Source: Nocardioides luteus (lineage in GTDB: Bacteria; Actinomycetota; Actinomycetes; Propionibacteriales; Nocardioidaceae). From it: a stretch of 64,000 nucleotides of DNA. Numbering within the stretch: position 1 is the stretch's first letter; each line of letters starts with the position of its first letter. The notes beneath the pieces were generated by a model. It was given only the letters and a program-made list of their open reading frames with translations, was not told the DNA's origin and ran no database searches. The stretch spans positions 62,001-126,000 of the forward strand of contig NZ_JZDQ02000006.1 of the NCBI RefSeq assembly GCF_000960475.2, written 5' to 3'. Shown here in pieces: positions 55,469 through 63,647 of this stretch. The translations under genes were made by a program, and so were the position numbers.

Positions 55469-55828
55469 TCAGTAGACGAGCGCCTGTACGCCGTCGCGCA
55501 GGATCTCCTCGGCGAACACGACCGCGCCCTTGATGGTGACGCCGTCGATCAGGTCCTCCTCGGAGAGATCGCGACGGGACGCGCACTGGCTGCACACGGT
55601 GACCTGGCCGGCCTCGATGACCAGCCCGATCAGCTCCTGCAGCGGCGCCGCGTTCTCCAGCTCGAACTCCTCCGCGCGCCCGGGCACCGCGAACCACGTC
55701 GCCTCGCCGGTGAGCCACAGCGACACCTTCGCGCCCGCCGTCGCGGCCGCAGAGGCGACCGTGAAGGCCTGGTTCGTACGCTCGGGCGCCTCGGCGCCCA
55801 CGGTCACCTTCACCACGAGTTCTTGCAT
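55469..55828 (-). CDS. DsrE-family protein
   Basis: A 119-aa protein of the DsrE/DsrF-like fold, which handles sulfur transfer or serves as a small redox protein. MQELVVKVTVGAEAPERTNQ begins strand one; the Cys pair in TVCSQCASRRDLSEEDLIDG is in the position of the active Cys in many DsrE proteins. Start ATG 55828. It diverges from the nitrobindin gene across 60 bp. Confidence 0.85.
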   Translation of the reverse strand: MQELVVKVTVGAEAPERTNQAFTVASAAATAGAKVSLWLTGEATWFAVPGRAEEFELENAAPLQELIGLVIEAGQVTVCSQCASRRDLSEEDLIDGVTIKGAVVFAEEILRDGVQALVY

Positions 55829-55888
55829 GCCGAGCACACTAGCGCTTGCGTTTCGGGTCGTAGCCGACGTACGGCCTAAACTCGGTGT

Positions 55889-56392
55889 GTGGCTTTCGAA
55901 CTTCCGGAGAACCTTCACCCCGACGCCGGTCCCTGCGCGTGGATGCTCGGCACCTGGCAGGGCAACGGGCACGGTGACTATCCGACGATCGACAAGTTCG
56001 AGTTCGGGCAGGAGCTGATCTTCACCCACGACGGGCGACCGTTCTTCCACTACTTCGCGCGCTCGTGGATCATCGACCCCGAGACGGGGGAGAAGGTGCG
56101 CGACGCGGCCCTGGAGACCGGCTTCCTCCGCTTCCGCCCCGAGGGCGAGGTCGAGTGGGTGATGACGCACAGCAGCGGCATCGTCGAGATCTGGTACGGC
56201 AAGGCCGAGGGCGGCAAGCTCGACGTGGTCACCGACGCGGTCGCTCGCACGGAGACGGCGAAGGAATACACCGCCGGCAAACGCCTCTACGGCAACGTCG
56301 AGGGCGACCTGCTCTATGCGTACGACATGGCCGCGATGGGTCAGGCGCTGCAGCCGCACCTGTGGGCGCGGCTCAAGCGGGTCCCCAAGTAG
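55889..56392 (+). CDS. Nitrobindin-like heme-binding protein (DUF1794)
   Basis: A 167-aa beta-barrel protein. LGTWQGNGHGDYPTID is the nitrobindin/THAP4 GxWxGxGxGxYPT motif, and the near-terminal QPHLWARLKRV carries the His expected to bind heme iron. Family members bind ferric heme and isomerise peroxynitrite or bind NO. Start GTG 55889. The gene stops 5 bp before the Fur-family gene and is probably its operon partner. Confidence 0.9.
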   Translation: MAFELPENLHPDAGPCAWMLGTWQGNGHGDYPTIDKFEFGQELIFTHDGRPFFHYFARSWIIDPETGEKVRDAALETGFLRFRPEGEVEWVMTHSSGIVEIWYGKAEGGKLDVVTDAVARTETAKEYTAGKRLYGNVEGDLLYAYDMAAMGQALQPHLWARLKRVPK

Positions 56393-56397
56393 GCGCG

Positions 56398-56829
56398 ATG
56401 ACCGAGGCGGCTGAGGACTGGCGCGAGGCCCTTCGGGCGAAGGGCTATCGCCTCACGCCCCAGCGCGAGCTGGTCCTCGGCGCCGTCGAGCGGCTGCGGC
56501 ACGCCACCCCCGAGGAGGTGCTCGCCGTCGTGCGCGAGTCGTCCTCCGCGATCAACCTCTCCACCGTCTACCGCAACCTCGAGGTGCTCGAGGAGCTCGG
56601 CCTGGTACGCCACGCCCACCTGGGCGAGCGCGCCTCGACCTACCACTCCGTCTCCGGTCGCCCGCATTTTCATGCCGTGTGCAGGAAGTGTCAGAAGGTC
56701 ACCAGTGTTGACCCCTCTGTGGCCGACGGAATCTGCGAGCGGCTGCGTGAGGAGTACGCCTTCGAGGCAGACGTCGCTCATCTGACTGTCTTCGGAGCGT
56801 GCGTCGACTGTTCTTCTGAGCCCACGTAG
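56398..56829 (+). CDS. Fur-family metalloregulator, Nur/Zur-like
   Basis: A 143-aa regulator. The winged helix-turn-helix (RLTPQRELVLGAVERLRHAT, then AINLSTVYRNLEVLEELGLV) is followed by a metal-binding dimerisation domain with HFHAVCRKCQK and a C-terminal CVDC pair, giving a structural zinc site of four Cys. From memory the Streptomyces gene at this position encodes the nickel regulator Nur; zinc- or iron-sensing relatives cannot be ruled out. Start ATG 56398. Confidence 0.88.
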   Translation: MTEAAEDWREALRAKGYRLTPQRELVLGAVERLRHATPEEVLAVVRESSSAINLSTVYRNLEVLEELGLVRHAHLGERASTYHSVSGRPHFHAVCRKCQKVTSVDPSVADGICERLREEYAFEADVAHLTVFGACVDCSSEPT

Positions 56830-56838
56830 GAGCACCGC

Positions 56839-57798
56839 ATGATGACTGCCAGCCCGCTTCTGTCCCTGCCCGGCGCCGTCGCCGGCGACGGGGCCGACGC
56901 ACCCGTCGCCGCGCACTACGGGTCGTTCAACCTCGAGCAGCGGACGTTGGCCTCGGGCGAGGGCTTCGTCGATCTCTCCCACCGCGACGTGGTGCGGATC
57001 GCGGGACCTGATCGACTGACCTGGCTGCACTCGCTCACCTCGCAGGCGTTCGAGGGCCTGGCCCCGGGCGTCTGGACCTCGGCCCTGATCCTTTCACCGC
57101 AGGGACATGTCGAGCACTTCTTCTCCGGCGTCGACGACGGCTCCTCGTTCCTGGCGTGGACCGAGCCGGGCGCCGGTGAGGCGCTGGTCGGCTACCTGGA
57201 GCGGATGAAGTTCTGGTCCGACGTCACCATCACACTCGAGACGTCGCAGGCGTCCGTGTGGCGCCCGGCGCAGGGCTACTCCTTCGTCCCGCGCGAGTCC
57301 TTGGAGAAGTACGCCGCTGCCGCGGGCCCCGCCTGCGGGTTCTGGGCGTTCGAGGCTCTCCGGATCGAGCGTGGTGAGCCGCGGTTCGGCGTGGACACCG
57401 ACGCTCGGACGATCCCCAACGAGGTCGGCTGGGTGCCGGGCTCCGCGGACGTGGCCGGTGCGGAGTATGCGGTCCACCTCGACAAGGGCTGCTACCGCGG
57501 CCAGGAGACGGTCGCTCGCGTGCACACGCTGGGCCGTCCGCCGCGGCGCCTCGTCCTGCTCCACCTGGACGGCTCCGAGAACCGGCTGCCTGTTGCTGGC
57601 TCTGACCTCGTCTTCGGGGAGAAGACGGTCGGCTTCGTCGGGTCCTCTGCCCGCCACCACGAGCTCGGCCCGATCGCGTTGGGGCTGGTCAAGCGCAACG
57701 TACCCGTGGATGCGCAGCTCGTCGTGGACGGGATGCCGGTCGCGCAGGAGGTCCTCGTCGACCCCGAGATCGGTCTCCACATCCGCCCGCTCCGCTGA
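56839..57798 (+). CDS. ygfZ: Folate-binding protein YgfZ (GcvT-like)
   Basis: A 319-aa tetrahydrofolate-dependent protein needed for iron-sulfur cluster enzyme maturation and repair. The diagnostic KGCYRGQETVARVHTLG, with the reactive Cys, is near residue 216, and HRDVVRIAGPDRLTWLHSLT near the start. It resembles the aminomethyltransferase fold but lacks glycine-cleavage context. It lies 9 bp after the Fur-family gene and is likely in the same operon. Confidence 0.93.
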   Translation: MMTASPLLSLPGAVAGDGADAPVAAHYGSFNLEQRTLASGEGFVDLSHRDVVRIAGPDRLTWLHSLTSQAFEGLAPGVWTSALILSPQGHVEHFFSGVDDGSSFLAWTEPGAGEALVGYLERMKFWSDVTITLETSQASVWRPAQGYSFVPRESLEKYAAAAGPACGFWAFEALRIERGEPRFGVDTDARTIPNEVGWVPGSADVAGAEYAVHLDKGCYRGQETVARVHTLGRPPRRLVLLHLDGSENRLPVAGSDLVFGEKTVGFVGSSARHHELGPIALGLVKRNVPVDAQLVVDGMPVAQEVLVDPEIGLHIRPLR

Positions 57799-57808
57799 GC
57801 CCAGGCGG

Positions 57809-58459
57809 TCAGAGGCGTCCGTTCGAGCGGACGGGTACGTCGTCGGCCGGCCAATCGCGTGAGGCCTTGTAGGCCGACTGCGAGGCCGTGCGTTCGGGGT
57901 TCGCCGGCGGTTGGGTCATGGTCGATGGCGCGCCCCACAGCATCCAGCGCCGTCGAGGCGGGAGGGGCAGCCAGGTGTCCTCGAACGAGTCGAACCACGG
58001 CCCGGGCGGTTCGAGGCGGAAGTCGTGGTCGTCGTATCCGGTGATCTCGGCACCGACGGCCACCCAGTCGGCGATGACCCCGATCAGTGGGTGTCGCATG
58101 CCGGTTCTTGGATTCAATGGATTCAAGCTGCTGTGCCATGCGAGGTAGATCGAGGTCGGCAGCGGAAGCCGCCACGGCCCGGCGACGGCACGAGCACGGT
58201 CGCCCCAAGCGGCGTCGGTGTCGAACGATTGCTTCCTGTCGACTCGGACGATGAACGGGCGCCAGCGGTCGAGCTCGGAGCTGGGACATTCGGGCCGGTC
58301 GAGCAGATGGTCGAGCCGCTCTTCGTCGTAGAGAAGCGCACTCCCTTGCCGCGTCGCGGGACCCGCCAGCCCGGCCGTCAGCACCCGCCCCGCGTCTCGC
58401 AGGCCGATGTTGTGAGCGACCGAGATCGTCTCGGCGGCGGCTCGGGCGGTCAGCTTCAT
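57809..58459 (-). CDS. Conserved-looking protein of unknown function
   Basis: A 216-aa protein that I do not recognise. The N-terminus (AAAETISVAHNIGLRDAGRV with LTAGLAG) resembles a small winged DNA-binding start that recognises paired elements. A region rich in Trp, Pro and Asp (RLEPPGPWFDSFEDTWLPLP) is followed by PPRRRWMLWGAP. No membrane segment is seen. I prefer ATG 58459; an upstream GTG at 58483 adds eight residues. It stands alone, with a long palindrome just upstream. Confidence 0.6.
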   Translation of the reverse strand: MKLTARAAAETISVAHNIGLRDAGRVLTAGLAGPATRQGSALLYDEERLDHLLDRPECPSSELDRWRPFIVRVDRKQSFDTDAAWGDRARAVAGPWRLPLPTSIYLAWHSSLNPLNPRTGMRHPLIGVIADWVAVGAEITGYDDHDFRLEPPGPWFDSFEDTWLPLPPRRRWMLWGAPSTMTQPPANPERTASQSAYKASRDWPADDVPVRSNGRL

Positions 58460-58504
58460 AGGGGTGACGGTATGCGTGAGCACCGACAGTTCTGTGTGCT
58501 TGTC

Positions 58505-58569
58505 GCGCCTACATCAGTGGGCGGCACCTTGTGAACAGTTCACAAGGTGCCGCCCACTGATGTAGGCGC
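58505..58569. repeat. 31-bp perfect inverted repeat
   Basis: Perfect 31-bp arms (58505-58535 and 58539-58569) flank the trinucleotide CAG. It begins 15 bp after the stop of the ADP-ribosylglycohydrolase gene, read on the minus strand, and lies 45 bp upstream of the unknown gene ending at 57809. It lacks a T-run. It may act as a terminator, or be a recent inverted duplication. Confidence 0.85.
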
Positions 58570-58584
58570 CGCCGGACGCGTCGA

Positions 58585-59550
58585 TCAGTGAGGCCGACCG
58601 GCGGCAACCGTGTCGAGGGCGAGGGTGGCGAGGACGTCGCCGGGGATGCCGGGGTAGCCGTGGCTGAGCTTGCGCCACTCGGCCGGGATGGCGGACGCGC
58701 CCCAGCGGGCGCCGAGGAGGCCGCCGGCGATGGCGGCAACCGTGTCGGTGTCGTTGCCGATCCGGATCGCGGTGTTCAGCGCCTCGACGTAGTGCTCGGG
58801 CCCCGTGACCGGGGTCTGGGCGATCGAGGACCACGCGGCCTGCAACGCGGTGACGACCCAGCCGTTGGGGTTGAAGGTCGCCGGCAGCGCGGCCTCGGCC
58901 TCGTCGAGCTTCTCGGTCCAGAAGCCAGCCTCGGCGTGGGAGAGGTGGGCGAGGCCGGAGCGTATGTCGAGCTCGCCGTGCATCACCGCGTGCTCGATCG
59001 CCAGGGACCACAGGGCACAGCCCGACTGCGCATGCTCATCCCAGTGGGTCAGCCGGCTCACTCGCAGGGCGGCGTCAGCGACAGCTTCTCGGTCGCCGAG
59101 ATACCGGAGGGCCACGGGTGACGTACGCATCAGCGAGCCGTTGCCGCCGGTGTGGCGCGTCACCTTGTCCAGCTCCGACGACGCGTAGAAGAGGTCTTGT
59201 GCCGTCGGGTCAGGGCCGGCGGTGTTGAGCACCCGAGCGGTCTGGTTGCCGATGTCCTTGGGATCCGACTCCGCCCACGTCCGAAAGTTGCGGGCGACCG
59301 CGGTCAGCCCTTCCTCGCTCCGCAGATCCAGCCCGCCCGCAGCGACCTCGAGGATGCACCACGCCATGGTCGTGTCGTCGGTCCACTCGCCGGGCGCGAA
59401 CGGGCCGAGACCGCCGCCGAGCATCTGCGCCTTCTCATCGGCCCCCAGCCGGGGCCGGTCGAACTCGTAGTGAGCCCCGAGCGCATCCGCGACCGCAGTT
59501 CCGACGATGGCCCCGACGGCCCGGTCACTCTGAGACTCGTTCAGCTCCAC
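58585..59550 (-). CDS. ADP-ribosylglycohydrolase (DraG-like)
   Basis: A 321-aa hydrolase that removes ADP-ribose from proteins or other substrates. The metal-binding signature is seen at the start (GEWTDDTTMAWCIL) and again near the end (IGNDTDTVAAIAGGLLGARWG), giving both magnesium sites. Length is normal for DraG. GTG 59550 is the start; there is no ribosome site, and the mshD stop is 12 bp upstream. Its place next to mshD and glnR is suggestive, but the substrate is unknown. Confidence 0.9.
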   Translation of the reverse strand: MELNESQSDRAVGAIVGTAVADALGAHYEFDRPRLGADEKAQMLGGGLGPFAPGEWTDDTTMAWCILEVAAGGLDLRSEEGLTAVARNFRTWAESDPKDIGNQTARVLNTAGPDPTAQDLFYASSELDKVTRHTGGNGSLMRTSPVALRYLGDREAVADAALRVSRLTHWDEHAQSGCALWSLAIEHAVMHGELDIRSGLAHLSHAEAGFWTEKLDEAEAALPATFNPNGWVVTALQAAWSSIAQTPVTGPEHYVEALNTAIRIGNDTDTVAAIAGGLLGARWGASAIPAEWRKLSHGYPGIPGDVLATLALDTVAAGRPH

Positions 59551-59561
59551 GCGACCAGAGA

Positions 59562-60380
59562 CTAGCTGCGCGTGTACTGGACGTGCGTGTCCGCCGCGGC
59601 GCGCGTGAAGCCGAGGCCTTCGTAGAGACGTACGGCCGGGGTGTTGTCGCCCTCGACATAGAGATGGATCCGCTCGACACCGACGGCGGCCAGATGGTGC
59701 AGCCCCAGGAGGGTGACCAGCCTGCCCAGCCCGCGGCCCTGGGCGGAGGGATCGACGCCGACGACGTAGACCTCGCCCTCGGTCTCGCTGTGGCGCTTGG
59801 TCCAGTGGAACGCGAGAAGCTTCTCGCCCTCCCACGCGGTGATCAGCCCCGACGCGTGGAACCAGGGCTCCGACATCCGCTCCCGCAGCCCGGCCTCGTC
59901 CAGCGAGCCCTGCTCGGGGTGGTGCGCGAAGGCGGCAGCGTTGACCCGGAGCAGCTCGGCCTCGTCGCCGGGCTCGAAGCCGCGTACGAGGATCCCTTCC
60001 GGGGTCTCCGGAGCCGGTGGCAGACCGGCGACCGGGCGTCGCATCACCCACAGCTCACGGGTGCGCTCCCAACCCTGTCTCGTGGCCAGCGCGGCTGCGG
60101 CCGGGTTGTCACCGTGCGACCACGCCGTCGTCCCGGCAGGAAGCGAGGGCGCGCGCAGCAGCAGCTGGCGCCCCAGACCGACACCGCGGTGCTGGGTCAG
60201 CACCACCAGCGACAGCTCGGTGCCGATCAACAGCCCGAAGCCGCGTACGTCCCCCCAGATCGTGGCGTCCTCCGGACGGTTGCGCAGCGTGAGCAGGGTC
60301 GCCTCGTCGAGCGGTGCCACCCCGTCGTACGCCTCGGTCGCCTTCGCGATGTCCAGGACCTGCTCGACGCTGAGTGCCAT
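59562..60380 (-). CDS. mshD: Mycothiol synthase
   Basis: A 272-aa protein with tandem GNAT domains that acetylates Cys-GlcN-Ins, the last step of mycothiol synthesis. The second domain carries RVNAAAFAHHPEQGSLDEAG, the mycothiol synthase signature, and VGVDPSAQGRGLGRLV as the acetyl-CoA loop; the first has VVLTQHRGVGLGRQLL. It is diagnostic of actinobacteria. Start ATG 60380, 9 bp after glnR, suggesting co-transcription. Confidence 0.96.
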   Translation of the reverse strand: MALSVEQVLDIAKATEAYDGVAPLDEATLLTLRNRPEDATIWGDVRGFGLLIGTELSLVVLTQHRGVGLGRQLLLRAPSLPAGTTAWSHGDNPAAAALATRQGWERTRELWVMRRPVAGLPPAPETPEGILVRGFEPGDEAELLRVNAAAFAHHPEQGSLDEAGLRERMSEPWFHASGLITAWEGEKLLAFHWTKRHSETEGEVYVVGVDPSAQGRGLGRLVTLLGLHHLAAVGVERIHLYVEGDNTPAVRLYEGLGFTRAAADTHVQYTRS

Positions 60381-60389
60381 AGGAGCAGC

Positions 60390-61136
60390 CTAGGCGTCGG
60401 CCCCCAGGCGAGGAGACGGGGTCAGCCGGGCGCCGTCGGCGGCGGCCTCGTTGTTCTTCGAGGGCAGCACGAAGCGGTAGCCGACGTTGCGGACGGTGCC
60501 GATGAGGGTCTCGTTCTCGGGGCCGAGCTTGGCGCGCAGGCGACGTACGTGGACGTCGACGGTGCGGGTGCCGCCGAAGTAGTCGTAGCCCCACACCTCC
60601 TGCAGCAGCTGCTGACGGGAGAAGACGCGGCCCGGGTGCTGGGCGAGGAACTTCAGGAGCTCGAACTCCTTGAAGGTCAGGTCGAGCGGGCGGCCGCCGA
60701 TCTTGGCGGTGTAGGTGGCGTCGTCGACGACGACCTCGCCGGAGCGGATGACGTGGGCCTCGGGGTCGGAGGCGTCGCGAGCCGCCGAGATGCGGCCGAT
60801 CGCGAGCTTGATCCGGGCCTCGAGCTCGGCCGGGCCACAGGTGTGCAGGACGACGTCGTCCATGCCCCAGTCGTGGGACACGACGGCGAGGCCACCCTCG
60901 GTGGCGATCAGCAGAACGGGGACGTCGGTGCCGGTCGTACGGATCAGACGACACAGGTCACGGGCCTGGGCGAGGTCCTGTCGGCCATCCACCAGCAGCA
61001 GGTCGGAGTCGGGCGCCTCGAGGAGCGCGCTACCTTCAGCAGGAAGGATCTTCACCTGATGGCCGAGGAGCGAGAGCCCCGGAAGGACGTCTGCCGAGGG
61101 CTGGAGAGAACTGGTCAACAACAGAAGCGAGCTCAT
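60390..61136 (-). CDS. glnR: Nitrogen regulator GlnR (OmpR-type)
   Basis: A 248-aa OmpR-family orphan response regulator controlling nitrogen assimilation in actinobacteria. The receiver domain is atypical: Asp50 in [11 protein letters not shown] is present but the acidic pair at the N-terminus ([11 protein letters not shown]) is missing, as in Streptomyces GlnR, which works without phosphorylation. The C-terminal winged helix is intact ([40 protein letters not shown]). Start ATG 61136. A partial GlnR-like box lies in its promoter region. Confidence 0.95.
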   Translation of the reverse strand: MSSLLLLTSSLQPSADVLPGLSLLGHQVKILPAEGSALLEAPDSDLLLVDGRQDLAQARDLCRLIRTTGTDVPVLLIATEGGLAVVSHDWGMDDVVLHTCGPAELEARIKLAIGRISAARDASDPEAHVIRSGEVVVDDATYTAKIGGRPLDLTFKEFELLKFLAQHPGRVFSRQQLLQEVWGYDYFGGTRTVDVHVRRLRAKLGPENETLIGTVRNVGYRFVLPSKNNEAAADGARLTPSPRLGADA

Positions 61137-61257
61137 GGGGGTGCCTCTCGGTCAGAGAAAGAGGAGCACCGAAACGCAACATTGAGCCTCGGTGAGGTGA
61201 TCGTTGGACCATATTAACGAAACCTCACGGTGACATAGGAAGGTTGTCCACGAGAAA

Positions 61258-61527
61258 GTGACGAATGTTATAGAGGTCCGCTACTGGGCGGCGGCCAAGT
61301 CGGCGGCCGGGACTCCGTCGGACCAGCTCGAGGTCGACGGCTCCTTGACGCTGGCCGAGGTCGTACGCCGCGCCGCCGAGCTGCACCCCGGCACCCGCCT
61401 CCCCGAGGTCCTGAAGGTCTGCTCGGCACTCATCGGTGACCGTCCGGCCGGTACGGGCGACCCCGGTGGGATCGAGGTCCCACCGGGGTCGACGGTCGAG
61501 TTCCTCCCTCCGTTCGCTGGTGGCTAG
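61258..61527 (+). CDS. MoaD/ThiS-like sulfur-carrier protein
   Basis: An 89-aa ubiquitin-fold protein ending in the required Gly-Gly (PPFAGG). It is adenylated at that terminus by an E1-like enzyme and then thiocarboxylated for molybdopterin or thiamine synthesis, or for another sulfur transfer. No MoaE or ThiG is adjacent. Start GTG 61258 is preceded by GAGAAA. It diverges from glnR across 121 bp. Confidence 0.87.
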   Translation: MTNVIEVRYWAAAKSAAGTPSDQLEVDGSLTLAEVVRRAAELHPGTRLPEVLKVCSALIGDRPAGTGDPGGIEVPPGSTVEFLPPFAGG

Positions 61528-61573
61528 ATCAGTGATGGCCGGGGAGCCCGCGCCCGGCGACTCACCTGCGTAA

Positions 61574-61597
61574 GGGCCTGCCGGGGCGGGCAGGTCC
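61574..61597. terminator. Bidirectional terminator
   Basis: GGGCCTGCC and GGCAGGTCC (one wobble) flank a 6-nt loop, at the convergent junction of the MoaD-like and hsp20 genes. Confidence 0.7.
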
Positions 61598-62032
61598 TCA
61601 GCTCTCGATCGCGGCGGGCTCCGGCTGGCCGCTCGTGGCGATCTGGATCTTGCGCGGCTTGGCCTTCTCGGCGACCGGCACGACCAGACGCAGCACGCCG
61701 GCGTCGTACGCGGCCTCGATGTGGTCGAGGTCGAGGTTGTCGCCGAGCACGAGCTGACGGCTGAAGGTGCCGCGCACGCGCTCGTTGGCCAGCATCTGCC
61801 AGTCGCCGTTCTTGGCGACCCGCTCGGCCTTGACGGTCAGTACGTTGCGCTCGACGTCGAGGTCGATCGTCTCCGGGCTGACACCGGGAAGGTCGAACTC
61901 GATGACGAACCGGTCGCCCTCGCGCCAGGCGTCCATCGGCATCACGGCCGGACGGTTGGTGGTGCCCCCGCCCAGGAGCTGCTGGGTGATGCGATCGAAC
62001 TCGCGGAACGGATCGGTGCTTCGGATCAGCAT
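61598..62032 (-). CDS. hsp20: Hsp20 small heat-shock protein
   Basis: A 144-aa alpha-crystallin family chaperone that holds unfolded proteins. The domain spans about residues 32-125 ([20 protein letters not shown], then GVLRLVVPV), with an N-terminal arm and a C-terminal RKIQI. GGAGG precedes ATG 62032. The upstream gene, on the opposite strand, encodes a MerR regulator of the HspR type that may control it. Confidence 0.94.
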   Translation of the reverse strand: MLIRSTDPFREFDRITQQLLGGGTTNRPAVMPMDAWREGDRFVIEFDLPGVSPETIDLDVERNVLTVKAERVAKNGDWQMLANERVRGTFSRQLVLGDNLDLDHIEAAYDAGVLRLVVPVAEKAKPRKIQIATSGQPEPAAIES

Positions 62033-62125
62033 GATTCCCTCCTCACGGGATCTATATCAGCGGATACACCTTTTATATATTCCAGAGCCTAGGGAATTTC
62101 AAGCCCACATGTCAGAATCGATCCT

Positions 62126-62416
62126 GTGAAGGAGCGAACCAGGGCCGTCTACGCCATCTCCGTGGCCGCCGAGATGGCCGAGATGCAGATCCAGAACCTC
62201 CGCGTCTACGAGCGCCGCGGGCTGGTCGACCCTGCGCGCACCGCGGGCGGCACCCGGCTCTACTCCGTCGCCGACATCGAGCGGCTCATCCGTATCCGGG
62301 ACCTGCTCGCCGACGGTCTCAACCTCGCCGGCATCGCTCGTGTGCTGGACCTCGAGGAGGACGTACGCCGCCTGAAAGCGGTCAACGAGAGGCTTCGGCG
62401 CGCCTCGGGGGAATGA
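62126..62416 (+). CDS. MerR-family regulator, HspR-like
   Basis: A 96-aa regulator with the MerR winged-helix domain (QIQNLRVYERRGLVDPARTA, then GGTRLYSVADIERLIRI) and a short coiled coil (LEEDVRRLKAVNERLRRASG). The pattern LRxYExRGLVxPxRTxGGxRLYS is the HspR signature. It diverges from hsp20 across 93 bp with AT-rich sequence, so control of hsp20 is likely. GTG 62126. I did not find a convincing HAIR-type operator. Confidence 0.88.
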   Translation: MKERTRAVYAISVAAEMAEMQIQNLRVYERRGLVDPARTAGGTRLYSVADIERLIRIRDLLADGLNLAGIARVLDLEEDVRRLKAVNERLRRASGE

Positions 62417-62445
62417 GCGGCGCGGGTTACCGGTTCAATAGACAC

Positions 62446-62907
62446 ATGAGCACCGGATCCTGGATCGCCGTCATCGCGATAGCCGTCGCCCTGGGCTTCG
62501 GCCTGTTCCGGCTGCTCACCGACGGCCGCTTCCGAGGCACGAAGGAGCTCCACGTGGCCCACGAGGATCACGCGCCCGAGCCGCACGCGTGGAATGCGGT
62601 GACCGACGCGCTGGGCGAGACCGAGCTCGGTGACCGCGCGACGCTGGTGCAGTTCTCCAGCGCCTTCTGCGCGCCCTGCCGGGCGACCCGGAGGATCCTC
62701 GGCGAGGTCGCCGAGATCGTTCCGGGTGTCGTCCACCTCGAGATCGACGCCGAGCACCACCTCGACCTGGTCCGCCGGCTCGACGTCCTGCGGACTCCCA
62801 CCACGCTGGTGCTGGACGGCGCCGGCAACGAGGTCGCCCGGGCTTCCGGCGCCCCGCGCAAGGAGCAGGTGCTGAGCGCGATCCCGGCCTACGATCTCGA
62901 ATCCTGA
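62446..62907 (+). CDS. Membrane-anchored thioredoxin-like protein
   Basis: A protein of about 153 aa. One N-terminal membrane helix (SWIAVIAIAVALGFGLFRLL) is followed by a thioredoxin domain with active-site FCAPC near residue 78 and the cis-Pro loop RTPTTLVLD. The ATG at 62413, overlapping the stop of the MerR gene, would extend it by 11 residues; I prefer 62446 but neither has a good ribosome site. Confidence 0.85.
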   Translation: MSTGSWIAVIAIAVALGFGLFRLLTDGRFRGTKELHVAHEDHAPEPHAWNAVTDALGETELGDRATLVQFSSAFCAPCRATRRILGEVAEIVPGVVHLEIDAEHHLDLVRRLDVLRTPTTLVLDGAGNEVARASGAPRKEQVLSAIPAYDLES

Positions 62908-62971
62908 CACGCCGGTCCGTATTCCGAGACATTCGTTTCGTGCCCGTCGAGCATCGCGCTACTGTCTTCGC

Positions 62972-63052
62972 ATGTTCTCGACCATGCTGACCAAGCGCCG
63001 CGCAGTGGATCACTGCCGCGTGCGCTCGGCGCTGTGTCGTTCCTGCCGCTGA
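62972..63052 (+). CDS. Cysteine-rich leader peptide
   Basis: A 26-codon reading frame beginning MFSTMLTKRRAVDHCRVRSA and ending LCRSCR. RRAVDHCRV followed by Cys near the stop matches the actinobacterial leader peptides (TxRRAVDLCRVxxxLC) that precede sulfur-metabolism genes. Ribosome stalling when cysteinyl-tRNA is scarce would change the downstream fold. It precedes tandem hairpins (63065-63117) and the DUF4395/rhodanese pair, so translation-coupled attenuation is the most likely role. Confidence 0.8.
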   Translation: MFSTMLTKRRAVDHCRVRSALCRSCR

Positions 63053-63064
63053 TTCCCTGAGATT

Positions 63065-63117
63065 TGTCGACCCAGTCGACACCGGGGATCGCTTTCGCCT
63101 GTCAGGCTCGTCCTGAC
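63065..63117 (+). promoter_or_regulatory. Tandem hairpins after the leader peptide
   Basis: TGTCGAC-CCA-GTCGACA (63065-63081) and GTCAGG-CTCGT-CCTGAC (63101-63117) lie between the leader stop and the DUF4395 ribosome site. They are plausible attenuator or anti-attenuator stems. Confidence 0.6.
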
Positions 63118-63149
63118 GACCTCCCCTCCACTCTCGCAGGAGCACACCT

Positions 63150-63611
63150 ATGTCTGAGACCTCGAGCAAGACGGCGACGCAGGCCGGAATCGACCCTCGT
63201 GGCCCGCAGTTCACCGCGGCGCTGACCGTTGTCGTGATCATCCTGGCCCTGCTGCTGCCGCAGCCATGGGCTCTGGTGGTCACGGTCATCCAGACCGTGC
63301 TCTTCGCGATCGGGGCCGGTCTCGGCGTTCAGCGGACCCCCCACGCCTGGCTCTTCAAGAAGTTCGTACGTCCCCGCCTCGGCGCGCCGGACGAGCTCGA
63401 GGACCCGGCACCGCCCCGGTTCGCCCAGGGGGTCGGCCTCGCCTTCCTGCTGGTCGCGCTCGTGGGCTACCTCGTCGGCGCCACGCTCGTGGCGCAGATC
63501 GCCCTCGGCCTCGCGCTGGTCGCGGCCGTGCTCAATGCCGTCTTCCGGTTCTGCCTCGGCTGCGAGCTCTACCTGCTGATCAGGCGACTGGGTCCTTCCC
63601 CGTCGGCCTGA
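63150..63611 (+). CDS. DUF4395 membrane protein
   Basis: A 153-aa protein with four membrane helices. The DUF4395 signature includes DPRGPQFTAALTVVVIILAL near the start and FRFCLGCELYLLIRRLG at the C-terminus, with the conserved Cys pair. Members are regularly linked to thiosulfate sulfurtransferases and thioredoxin-like proteins, and a sulfur-compound transport role is inferred. GCAGGAG precedes ATG 63150. It is upstream of the rhodanese gene by 36 bp. Confidence 0.88.
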   Translation: MSETSSKTATQAGIDPRGPQFTAALTVVVIILALLLPQPWALVVTVIQTVLFAIGAGLGVQRTPHAWLFKKFVRPRLGAPDELEDPAPPRFAQGVGLAFLLVALVGYLVGATLVAQIALGLALVAAVLNAVFRFCLGCELYLLIRRLGPSPSA

Positions 63612-63647
63612 GCCCTGAACGCAAGAAACACAACGAAAGGTACCTAG

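Noticed and set aside
62033..62125. HAIR-type HspR operator between hsp20 and the MerR gene
   Set aside because: No CTTGAGT-N7-ACTCAAG pattern; only a short TATC/GATA pair is present, too weak to call.
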